Source: Lachnospiraceae bacterium (GTDB taxonomy: Bacteria; Bacillota; Clostridia; Lachnospirales; Lachnospiraceae). Taken from it: DNA of 64,000 nt. The notes under the pieces are model-generated. The model was not told the origin of the DNA. It made no database searches and worked only from the letters and a program-made list of their open reading frames with translations. Of the stretch, positions 16,078 through 23,197 are shown piece after piece. Numbering within the stretch: position 1 is the first letter of the stretch; every line of letters starts with the position of its first letter. The position numbers were made by a program, and so were the translations under genes. The stretch is taken from assembly GCA_017553505.1 (NCBI GenBank), contig JAFZLD010000021.1, positions 1-64,000 on the forward strand, read 5' to 3'.

Positions 16078-17742
16078 CTATTTCTCGAAGAATACAACTG
16101 CGCCTTCGTATTTCTCAGCGATGAAATTCTTGATTTCGTCGGATCTGAGTACTGCTACGAGAGCCTTAATCTTGTCGGAAGATTCGTTGCCTTCTTTGAC
16201 TGCTACGATGTTAACGTAGGTCTTGGCTGCTACGGAATCGCTAAGCTCGTAAGCGATGGAATCCTTGCCTACATTGAAGCCTGCCTCAAGAGCGTAGTTA
16301 CCGTTAAGTACCACATATTCAACCTCGCCTACTACTCTTGCAACCTGAGCTGCTTCAAGTTCTACGAATTCAAGGTTATTGGTGTTTTCAACAATATCGT
16401 TAACGGTAGCGGTGAGGCCTGCGCCGTCAGCCAACTTGATTAAACCGTTGTCCTGGAGCAAAAGAAGGGCTCTTGCTTCATTGGTGGTGTCGTTGGGAAG
16501 AGCAATTCTGTCGCCTTCGGCGATATCTGCAAGTGACTTCTTGGTGCCGGGGTAAATTCCGAAGGGCTCGTAGTGGATGTCGCCTGCATCTACAAGGTGA
16601 GTACCCTGCTCTGCGTTGAAGCTGTCAAGGTAAGGAACATGCTGGAAGTAGTTGGCATCAAATTCACCGGATTCAACTACGAGGTTGGGCTGTACATAAT
16701 CTTCAAATTCTACTACATCAAGTTTGTAACCGTAACCTTCAAGGATTTCTGCTGCTTTTTCCAAAATCTCTGCATGGGGAATGGGAGAAGCTGCAATTTT
16801 AATCTCTTCGCCGTTACCCGGAACGATACCTTCGATTGAGCCGGCAGCAGAAGTGGCTACAGGAGCAGCGCCGACAACTTTGCCGCCTTCAACTACAAGT
16901 GTATCTTCATAATCTTTACCGTAGGTGCTAAGTAATGTTGCTTCGTAATCTGCGTGGAAGAAGTTCTCGGTTCCAAGCTTTTCGATTTCGTCGTTAATCC
17001 ATTTAAGAAGAGTGGTGTTACCCTTTGTTACTGCGGGAGCGATGGTGTCCTGGCTTCCGAGTGAAGGAATACCTACCACATAACCTTTATTTTCAATGGC
17101 AAAAGCAATAACTTCGGTGTTATCATTGGCCCAAGCTACGCCGGTTCCGTTTTCAAAAGAAGTCTTAGCGGTAGTGTAGCTGTCGAACTTCTGAAGCTTG
17201 ATGTCGGGATAGTTCTCTTCGAGGTAAGTTTCTGCGGTGGTACCGGAGATAACGATTACCTGATCGTCGGGACCAATCTGACTTAAGTCTGTGATTACGT
17301 TATCTTCATGAGATACAACACCGAGTGCTACGTTCATGTAAGGGAGAGCGAAATCAACTTTTTCTGCTCTGTCCTTGGTTACCGTGAAGTTAGCTAAGAT
17401 GATGTCTACCTTACCGGTTTCAAGGTATTCTACTCTGCTTGCGGGTTCGGTGGATACGTAATTTACTTTTACGCCGAGGTCTTCGGCAAGCTTTTCTGCG
17501 AAGTATACATCGTAGCCCTGATACTTACCGTTTTCATCTACATATCCGAATGGATTCTTGTCGGAGAAAACGCCGATGTTGATTGTTCCTGCTTCTTTGA
17601 TTTCATCTACTGTCTTGTAAATTCTGTCTGCTGCATCGAGCTTATCTTCGGTCTTTGCTTTACCGCATCCTGTAAGAGATGCGATTGTGAGTGTTGCGGC
17701 TAAAATGCCGGCTGCCAATTTCTTAAATACATTCTTTTTCAT
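16078..17742 (-). CDS. Fused dual-specificity solute-binding lipoprotein (SBP family 3 + MetQ/NlpA)
   Basis: A 554-residue lipoprotein with signal peptide and lipobox LTGC (lipidated C26). Residues about 52-280 form a family 3 amino acid binding domain (INIGVFSDKNPFGYVDENGKY start, DIILANFTVTKDRAEKVDF hinge). After an Ala/Gly-rich linker (about 281-312), residues about 314-554 form a MetQ/NlpA methionine-binding domain (PIPHAEILEKA, FDANYFQHVPYLD). Each domain is normally its own protein of about 250-275 residues. The operon encodes two complete ABC transporters, one of each matching class, and no other binding protein, so one polypeptide seems to serve both. AAGGGAGA precedes ATG 17742; expression is preceded by the attenuator. 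Confidence 0.9.
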   Translation of the reverse strand: MKKNVFKKLAAGILAATLTIASLTGCGKAKTEDKLDAADRIYKTVDEIKEAGTINIGVFSDKNPFGYVDENGKYQGYDVYFAEKLAEDLGVKVNYVSTEPASRVEYLETGKVDIILANFTVTKDRAEKVDFALPYMNVALGVVSHEDNVITDLSQIGPDDQVIVISGTTAETYLEENYPDIKLQKFDSYTTAKTSFENGTGVAWANDNTEVIAFAIENKGYVVGIPSLGSQDTIAPAVTKGNTTLLKWINDEIEKLGTENFFHADYEATLLSTYGKDYEDTLVVEGGKVVGAAPVATSAAGSIEGIVPGNGEEIKIAASPIPHAEILEKAAEILEGYGYKLDVVEFEDYVQPNLVVESGEFDANYFQHVPYLDSFNAEQGTHLVDAGDIHYEPFGIYPGTKKSLADIAEGDRIALPNDTTNEARALLLLQDNGLIKLADGAGLTATVNDIVENTNNLEFVELEAAQVARVVGEVEYVVLNGNYALEAGFNVGKDSIAYELSDSVAAKTYVNIVAVKEGNESSDKIKALVAVLRSDEIKNFIAEKYEGAVVFFEK

Positions 17743-17798
17743 GATTGATAGTCTCCCTTGTTACTTTTTCTTTGTCTGTGAGTTAGTAATTCGGGCAA

Positions 17799-17834
17799 TA
17801 AAAAATGCCCGGGATGTCTTTACTCCCAGGCATT
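17799..17834 (-). terminator. Attenuator terminator hairpin
   Basis: Reading the minus strand, AATGCCTGGG (17834-17825) pairs with CCCGGGCATT (17813-17804), 10 bp with one T-G, an 11-base loop, and then six T residues. It ends about 60 bases before the binding-protein start codon, so it would stop transcription before the operon. A further hairpin CGGGCA/TGCCCG (17811-17806 with 17797-17792) overlaps its 3' arm and could compete. Confidence 0.88.
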
Positions 17835-17914
17835 GGCTTCAAATAATATATTACTATTATTTTCGGGTGCACGACAAACGAGCCATACACCCGGCCACAT
17901 TACTTGCCTGGGAG
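17823..17914 (-). promoter_or_regulatory. Antiterminator of the Cys/Met attenuator
   Basis: CTCCCAGGCA (17914-17905), inside the leader reading frame just after the Met/Cys run, is perfectly complementary over 10 bases to TGCCTGGGAG (17832-17823), the 5' arm of the terminator. The two pairings are mutually exclusive. Two more hairpins can form between them: CCCAGGC (17912-17906) with GCCGGG (17895-17890), which would sequester the antiterminator strand, and CGGGTGTA (17893-17886) with TGCACCCG (17871-17864). No T-box or SAM-riboswitch consensus is visible in this leader. Confidence 0.8.
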
Positions 17915-17976
17915 AACAGCATTCGACACATGCACATACACATTGAAGTATTTGAATGTAATGACACGTTCTTCAT
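17857..17976 (-). CDS. Cys/Met-rich leader peptide
   Basis: A 39-codon frame, ATG 17976 to TAA 17857, 8 bases after AAGGAG (17990-17985). It contains M-C-M-C-M-C-R-M at residues 12-19, further Cys at 30 and 36 and Met at 31: five Cys and six Met in 39 residues. Cys and Met are normally rare, and the frame ends just before a terminator whose alternative partner overlaps the codons right after the Met/Cys run. This is the layout of a ribosome-mediated attenuator: a ribosome stalled at the Cys or Met codons for lack of charged tRNA would leave 17914-17905 free to form the antiterminator and allow the uptake operon to be transcribed. Confidence 0.88.
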   Translation of the reverse strand: MKNVSLHSNTSMCMCMCRMLFSQASNVAGCMARLSCTRK

Positions 17977-18003
17977 TTGTCTTGCTCCTTTACTGAATTT
18001 TGT

Positions 18004-18031
18004 CATATCATAAACCTACTAAGTTGATATG
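18004..18031. promoter_or_regulatory. Inverted repeat across the promoter, candidate operator
   Basis: CATATCA (18004-18010) and TGATATG (18025-18031) form a perfect 7-base inverted repeat with a 14-base centre that overlaps the spacer and parts of both hexamers of the Cys/Met operon promoter. A repressor site is plausible; the binding factor is unknown. Confidence 0.4.
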
Positions 18032-18035
18032 TCAA
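18007..18035 (-). promoter_or_regulatory. Promoter of the Cys/Met uptake operon
   Basis: On the minus strand a perfect -35 TTGACA (18035-18030), a 17-base spacer and -10 TATGAT (18012-18007). Transcription should begin near 18000, about 10 bases upstream of the leader peptide's ribosome site. Confidence 0.85.
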
Positions 18036-18074
18036 TAGAAAAAACAAAATTTTTTTAGTTACGTTTATCTCGGG

Positions 18075-18662
18075 CTAACTTCTGCGAGGCTCTCGGTGAA
18101 AGAAAAAGCCCAGATTTATGCGCACTTCACGCCTCTCGATATCTGCATTTGTATAACAGCAAGTATCGAATCCGATAAGCTCAAATCCCTGATGAAGGTA
18201 GAAGCCAATAGCATTGGTGTTGCACGACTGCGTCTCAAGAAAGATAGCACGACGATTCTGGGCCTTCGCAACTTCTTTGGCCTTGTCCATAAGACGCTTA
18301 CCAAGACCGATGCCACGAAGCTCTTCACTTATCCAAAGCTCCGTAACCAAAAGTCTGTTAGACCATTCCTCGGGACATACTTCAATGCAGGCTTTCATTT
18401 TGCCATCATCACCGACTACACCGAACGCTTCGGCATTCTCCCAGTGATCCTGGTAAAGTGAATCCGGAAAGTCGTACTCCTCGGGAGTGTGAATGATAGT
18501 CTCGCCCGCTGGTTTCTTTGTAAGAACGATGGTGCAACCTTCGTTGTCCAGAGGCTTAATATCAAAATCATAATAACTGTCGCTCACAGTAGTAAGCGGT
18601 ATCGTAGTCCCTTTCCATTTATCCTTGGGAAGGGGAATTATTTCTAAATCAGTATTGTTCAT
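18075..18662 (-). CDS. GNAT-family N-acetyltransferase
   Basis: A 195-residue acetyltransferase. The acetyl-CoA-binding motif A is RGIGLGKRLMDKA (about residues 116-128), followed by the motif B region NAIGFYLHQGFELIGFDT. General similarity is to the streptothricin acetyltransferase-like GNATs, but the acceptor is unknown. It is the last gene of a minus-strand group with rlmI and an acyltransferase, 31 bases after the latter. Its stop is only 40 bases upstream of the promoter of the Cys/Met operon and I see no terminator between them, so some read-through is possible. Confidence 0.8.
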   Translation of the reverse strand: MNNTDLEIIPLPKDKWKGTTIPLTTVSDSYYDFDIKPLDNEGCTIVLTKKPAGETIIHTPEEYDFPDSLYQDHWENAEAFGVVGDDGKMKACIEVCPEEWSNRLLVTELWISEELRGIGLGKRLMDKAKEVAKAQNRRAIFLETQSCNTNAIGFYLHQGFELIGFDTCCYTNADIERREVRINLGFFFHREPRRS

Positions 18663-18693
18663 TAATGCTCCTTATTAAATGAATAGTTTAAAA

Positions 18694-19689
18694 TTATGCT
18701 TTAAAGCATTTAGTCAGTAAGTTTTTGATAAGTTGATTAAAGTAGTGATATATCACCGCTAAAACAGTCAAGCTTAATAAGACTAACAAAATATATAGAG
18801 GAAGATTATTTATATACGGGGTGAAGAGTCTTAATATCAGGCCTTGAAGAATATAGACTTCCAAAGAAAACTTACTGATAATGTTGGTAATCGGATTGAC
18901 AAACAGCGGAACGTTCTTCCTTTCACAAAGGAACGCCAGTGTAACGACAAATACAATTATTCCAAGGTCGGATATGCACAGTATAGTATTAAGGAAAAAG
19001 GGACCAACCGTAAATTTGCCCATAATTACGCCAAATACATATATTAAATACATGGAAAAGAAGGTCATAAAACTTAAAATAATATAATATAAGGCTTTTT
19101 TTTCAACGCTTTTGACTAATGCATTTCTGTGAACGGCAACAATGAGTCCGAAGAGAAATGCGAATATAGGATAATCATATTGGCCATACAAGTGTGCAAC
19201 AATGAGATAGATAATAGAAAATCCGCCGATTATTGCGCTTTTTACATATTTATTGTTTATAAATCTGAAAGACAAATAAAACATAAGATAAAGTACAAAA
19301 AGCATTTGAAAAAACCAGCCGAAACTTACAATCGTCCCGCCCCATGTTAAAGAACGGAGTACGGTTGTAACTGTCATACTCGGACCGAAATCATAAATAA
19401 AGTAAATAAGGACGGCTATAGCATAGATAATGTATAAAGGCAAAAAACGTTTTTTAAGGAACCCTTTAACATACTCGGGACCTTTTTCGGAATATGAACA
19501 GTAAAGACCATAGCCTGACAGAAACAGGAAAACAGCGACAGCCCAACTTCCGAGTAAATTTAAAAAGTGCCCAAAATAAGTATGCAAAAACAGACCGGTA
19601 AACTGGTACAGGTGGTGAACCAGTATGCAGATGCACATCCATCCTTTGATACCAATATTAGTTTTTTTGCTAATAAGTTGATTCCCCAT
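18694..19689 (-). CDS. Acyltransferase 3 family membrane protein
   Basis: A 331-residue protein with about ten TM helices, of the acyltransferase-3 (OafA/NodX-like) family that O-acylates surface sugars. It has the family's opening GIKGW and ILVHHLYQF with a catalytic-type His near the first helix, and the FLFLSGYGLYCSY segment of helix 3. I choose ATG 19689: it lies 7 bases after the rlmI stop and has AAAGG at about 19703-19699. A TTG at 19713 would overlap rlmI. A host-wall or glycan substrate is inferred only from the family. Confidence 0.8.
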   Translation of the reverse strand: MGNQLISKKTNIGIKGWMCICILVHHLYQFTGLFLHTYFGHFLNLLGSWAVAVFLFLSGYGLYCSYSEKGPEYVKGFLKKRFLPLYIIYAIAVLIYFIYDFGPSMTVTTVLRSLTWGGTIVSFGWFFQMLFVLYLMFYLSFRFINNKYVKSAIIGGFSIIYLIVAHLYGQYDYPIFAFLFGLIVAVHRNALVKSVEKKALYYIILSFMTFFSMYLIYVFGVIMGKFTVGPFFLNTILCISDLGIIVFVVTLAFLCERKNVPLFVNPITNIISKFSLEVYILQGLILRLFTPYINNLPLYILLVLLSLTVLAVIYHYFNQLIKNLLTKCFKA

Positions 19690-19696
19690 AAGATTG

Positions 19697-20920
19697 TTAC
19701 CTTTCTTCCACAACCTGGAGTATGTAAAATTTCAAATAATACGACTCATCCGCGGCCCACAGTATCGGGTGGTCGCAGGCCTGAGTGCGGAACTCGACCT
19801 GACGAAGACGTTTGTGTACGGCTTTGGCGGCCTGGCCGATGACTTCGGTGAAAAGTTCCTGAGTCATGAAGTGGGAACATGAGCAGGTCGCGAGGTAACC
19901 GCCGTCGCGGACAAGCTTTAAGCCCTTCATATTAATCTCACGATAGCCTTTGATAGCGTTCTTGGTAGCTTCGCGGGATTTGGTAAAAGCAGGAGGGTCG
20001 AGGATGACCACATCGTAAGACTCACCCTGCTCGTAAAGCTTCGGAAGTTCGTCAAGAACGTTGGCGGCGCGGAACTTAACCGTGTCGGAAAGATTGTTAC
20101 GACGCGCGTTCTCGGTGGCCTGAGCGACTGCGAACTCGGAAATGTCGAGACCTTCAACAGAAGAGGCACCGGCAATTCCGGCATTTAAAGCAAACGTTCC
20201 CATATGCGTGAAGCAATCCAGAACCTTCTTACCCTTGCAGATTCTGTGCATGGCAAGACGATTGTATTTCTGATCGAGAAAGAAACCGGTCTTCTGGCCG
20301 TTAACGACATCAACCATGTAATGAATACCGTTCTCAATAATTTCCACATTAGTATCGAATTCAGCACCGATGAAGCCTTTATAGGGCGGCAAGCCTTCTT
20401 TCTTACGAACGGGAGCGTCGGAGCGTTCATAGACACCTCGAATCTTATAGCCGTCAGCCGCGAGGATTTCTTTTAACATATCTACCAAAAGAACCTTTAA
20501 TGGCTCCATTCCGAGTGCAAGACATTCCACTACAAGAACATCATCGTACTTATCTACAGTAAGCCCCGGGAGCCAGTCGGCCTCGCCGAAGATTACGCGA
20601 CAGCAATTTAGGTCGGCAGCAGGCATAACGGTCTTACGATAATCCCAAGCCGCCTGTACACGACCGCGTAAGAAAACTTCGTCTACAGGCTGAGCATCTT
20701 TACGGGTGATCATACGAATCCGAATCTTGGAGTTCTGATTGATAAAACCGGCGCCCATAGGATAGCCGTCGAAGTCGTGAACACGCACAATATCGCCGTT
20801 TGTAAAGGTTCCTGTTATGGAAGCAATTTCATTGTCGTATATCCAGGCGCCACCCGCTTTTATGGTGCGGCCTTCGCCTTTTTTTAACGTTACTACTACA
20901 TCTTTAATAAAATCTGACAT
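19697..20920 (-). CDS. rlmI: 23S rRNA (cytosine-C5) methyltransferase RlmI-like
   Basis: A 407-residue class I SAM-dependent methyltransferase with an N-terminal PUA-like domain (about 1-85), a middle EEHEE-type domain and a C-terminal Rossmann methyltransferase domain. Motif I is VLDCFTHMGTFALNAG, the motif IV catalytic-type segment is VVILDPPAFTKSR, and a Cys-rich TCSCSHFM segment follows, as in RlmI (m5C1962 of 23S rRNA). NGQKTGFFLDQKYNR is a signature of this family. It is the first gene of a three-gene minus-strand group. Which rRNA position it modifies in this organism is not proven. Confidence 0.88.
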   Translation of the reverse strand: MSDFIKDVVVTLKKGEGRTIKAGGAWIYDNEIASITGTFTNGDIVRVHDFDGYPMGAGFINQNSKIRIRMITRKDAQPVDEVFLRGRVQAAWDYRKTVMPAADLNCCRVIFGEADWLPGLTVDKYDDVLVVECLALGMEPLKVLLVDMLKEILAADGYKIRGVYERSDAPVRKKEGLPPYKGFIGAEFDTNVEIIENGIHYMVDVVNGQKTGFFLDQKYNRLAMHRICKGKKVLDCFTHMGTFALNAGIAGASSVEGLDISEFAVAQATENARRNNLSDTVKFRAANVLDELPKLYEQGESYDVVILDPPAFTKSREATKNAIKGYREINMKGLKLVRDGGYLATCSCSHFMTQELFTEVIGQAAKAVHKRLRQVEFRTQACDHPILWAADESYYLKFYILQVVEER

Positions 20921-21004
20921 GTTATGACCCTTTATGTATATAATAATAGTCTTTCTTTATATAGACAGTGTACCGTAATTATCGCTAAAATAAAACGGAA
21001 TATG

Positions 21005-21033
21005 TTACAAATATGTAATAATCGTTATATAAT
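21005..21033 (+). promoter_or_regulatory. Candidate sigma-A promoter
   Basis: TTACAA (21005-21010), 17-base spacer, TATAAT (21028-21033), about 100 bases upstream of the surface-protein gene and divergent from rlmI. Confidence 0.5.
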
Positions 21034-21130
21034 GGTGCATACTTCTAATAAAATATTAATACCTATCCGATAATATAATCTAGTGTCGCTTCTAAGAAGC
21101 GCAATCGGTACATACGGAGGATACGTTGGT

Positions 21131-23098
21131 ATGCTTAAAAGCAAAATAAAGCTCGGCTTCATACTGCTGACTTTTGCTTTGGCCTTTCTGGTCGGTTTTA
21201 AAACTTCATACGCATTAACGGCCAAAGACGGCGATACCGAAATCCGGCCTTCTTATAGCGGGCCGTGGTTGGAAAGAGAGTATTACGTGGGTAACACCAA
21301 GATAGTAATACATCTTTTTGATGGCAATGCAGCCCCGAGCGGTCTTACCGTCAATCTTACAGCGGATGACCTTAACAATTCATGGACACCCAATCCCTTT
21401 ACCAAAAAATTGGAAAAAAGAGAAAAGAAATATTACATCATTATAGGTGGCGCAGTTATTAATGCTGAGCTTACAAGGCACGATGACGCTGTGGTTCTTA
21501 AGGACGGTACCTGTGTTATCAATAACATAGGCACAGAGATTTCCAATGATGAAATCAGTGGCGGCACGTATATATATCCTACGGATGAAAGCGGTAACCA
21601 CCTCTATTATGAGTATGACAGCGAGTATGAGAACTACGATTTCTTCGGAAATGTAAGAAGATATCTGGAAGCATACCGCGAAGTATACAACCAAATGGCC
21701 GTTTCGTACAATACTACACCCGAATCTGCTTTTGATGCAATCGTAAAGATTCCCGGCAATTCGTGCGTTGATATTGAGATTCCGCCTTTTGTTTCCGTTG
21801 CTTCCGATAAGGATATGTATAGCTATACTACCAAAGATACTTTTGAAGACAACGGTAATCACAGGTACAGATATAGTTTCCACGACGCAGACAGAGTAAT
21901 GACAGTTTCTGTCAACACACCCGAGGGCAAGGTTCTTGATAAAGTCCTGGTGGGGGCTGTAGAGGTTCAGTGGACCGAGAATGAAGGAACTTATTACTTT
22001 AATATAAATGAATCAGATTATGCAGATTCTATGGTAACGGTTAAGGTTGTTATCAAGGATGCCGGCGCAGAAGAGGTTGAGCCGGAACTCCCCAAAGAGC
22101 CTGAAGAGCCTATTGAAGAGCCCAAGGAACCCGAGCCTCCGACAGAAGAGCCCAAGCCCAAGGAAGAACAGCCCGAAGTAAAGCCCGAGGTAAAGGAGGA
22201 AGTTCAGACTCCCGCACCTGAGCCAGAGTCTGTACCCGAGCCTGAACCTGAGCCGATTAAGCCTGAACCTCGTCAAGAGGCACAGCTTTTCAGAGAAGAA
22301 CATAAGAAACCCTCACCTACGCCCAAAGAAGAAGCATCGGAGACAATAACCACCATCGGAGACGAAGGTGACCATGTAATCGTGGCAATAGTTCCCGTAG
22401 GTGTCGATGAGGAAGAAATAGCCAATTTCCGTAAGCAGGTTTCGGAAACCCTCAGCGACTTACTTCTAGAGATTTCCGACAATCCCGAGAAGGCAAAAGA
22501 AAGAGTTTCTGAAGAAACATATGCCAACATCGAGAGAGCCCTTTCCGAAGGAAAAAGCATTTCTGCCAAGGTAACGGTGGAAAGCGCGGCAGAAGAGTCC
22601 ATTCCCGAGCGGGATATGGAGATTCTCAAGCAGGTAGCCGTCGACAATGAGATTACCAATTTGAAAATCGGCAGATACTTAAACTTAAGTATCATGATTA
22701 CCACGGAAGACGGTGAGAAGTTAGGCACATACAATGAACTTACGGAGAAGATTACATTCACTCTTCCCAAGCCCAAGGATATTGCATGTCCCAACGGTAT
22801 GGAATATGTAGTTATTCGAGTTCATGAGGGAGTAGCGGAGATACTTCCCGTTACGGTCAATTCTGACGGATCGATTTCTTTTGAGACCGATAAGTTCAGT
22901 TCATATGCACTTGCCGTAAGAGAGGTAATTGACGAAGAAACCGCTAAGTCCGCTTCGGCAGAAATGGAACCTCCGGACGACGATATTGCAGAGTTCATCA
23001 AGTGGTTCTTAAGGATTCTTGCTTTTGCATTTGCATGTGGAACAATAGTAATATTGATAGGCCTTACGGACAAGAAAAAAGGTAATAACAGAAAATAA
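21131..23098 (+). CDS. Surface protein with Pro/Glu-rich spacer and C-terminal anchor
   Basis: A 655-residue exported protein. Signal peptide about 1-29 (cleavage near SYA-LTA), N-terminal beta-rich domain about 30-310, a low-complexity Pro/Glu/Lys spacer about 315-395 built from repeated EEPKEPEP-like units, a globular domain about 400-600, a C-terminal TM helix about 625-645 and a basic tail KKKGNNRK. The layout suggests a protein anchored in the membrane that spans the wall. I recognise no enzymatic motif. GGAGG (21116-21120) supports ATG 21131 over an upstream frame start at 21083. It is followed by a strong terminator. Confidence 0.65.
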   Translation: MLKSKIKLGFILLTFALAFLVGFKTSYALTAKDGDTEIRPSYSGPWLEREYYVGNTKIVIHLFDGNAAPSGLTVNLTADDLNNSWTPNPFTKKLEKREKKYYIIIGGAVINAELTRHDDAVVLKDGTCVINNIGTEISNDEISGGTYIYPTDESGNHLYYEYDSEYENYDFFGNVRRYLEAYREVYNQMAVSYNTTPESAFDAIVKIPGNSCVDIEIPPFVSVASDKDMYSYTTKDTFEDNGNHRYRYSFHDADRVMTVSVNTPEGKVLDKVLVGAVEVQWTENEGTYYFNINESDYADSMVTVKVVIKDAGAEEVEPELPKEPEEPIEEPKEPEPPTEEPKPKEEQPEVKPEVKEEVQTPAPEPESVPEPEPEPIKPEPRQEAQLFREEHKKPSPTPKEEASETITTIGDEGDHVIVAIVPVGVDEEEIANFRKQVSETLSDLLLEISDNPEKAKERVSEETYANIERALSEGKSISAKVTVESAAEESIPERDMEILKQVAVDNEITNLKIGRYLNLSIMITTEDGEKLGTYNELTEKITFTLPKPKDIACPNGMEYVVIRVHEGVAEILPVTVNSDGSISFETDKFSSYALAVREVIDEETAKSASAEMEPPDDDIAEFIKWFLRILAFAFACGTIVILIGLTDKKKGNNRK

Positions 23099-23100
23099 CA

Positions 23101-23136
23101 AGAAAGCGTCGCAACGATAAAATTGCGACGCTTTCT
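23101..23136. terminator. Strong hairpin terminator
   Basis: AGAAAGCGTCGCAA (23101-23114) pairs perfectly with TTGCGACGCTTTCT (23123-23136); the stem is 14 bp. The following T-run is short and interrupted. Confidence 0.75.
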
Positions 23137-23197
23137 TATTGCGCGGAGATTGTCTGAATTATATACTATAATCAGATAGTTTATGGGAGGGTTATTG

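Noticed and set aside
17743..18000. T-box or SAM riboswitch in front of the Cys/Met operon
   Set aside because: No T-box sequence (AGGGTGGNACCGCG type), specifier loop or SAM-I pattern can be found; the leader is better explained by the translated peptide and competing hairpins.
22013..22794. Minus-strand ORFs of 96 and 173 codons
   Set aside because: Antisense to the Pro/Glu-rich region of the surface protein; their Leu/Gly/Arg-rich or Ser-rich composition mirrors that repeat.
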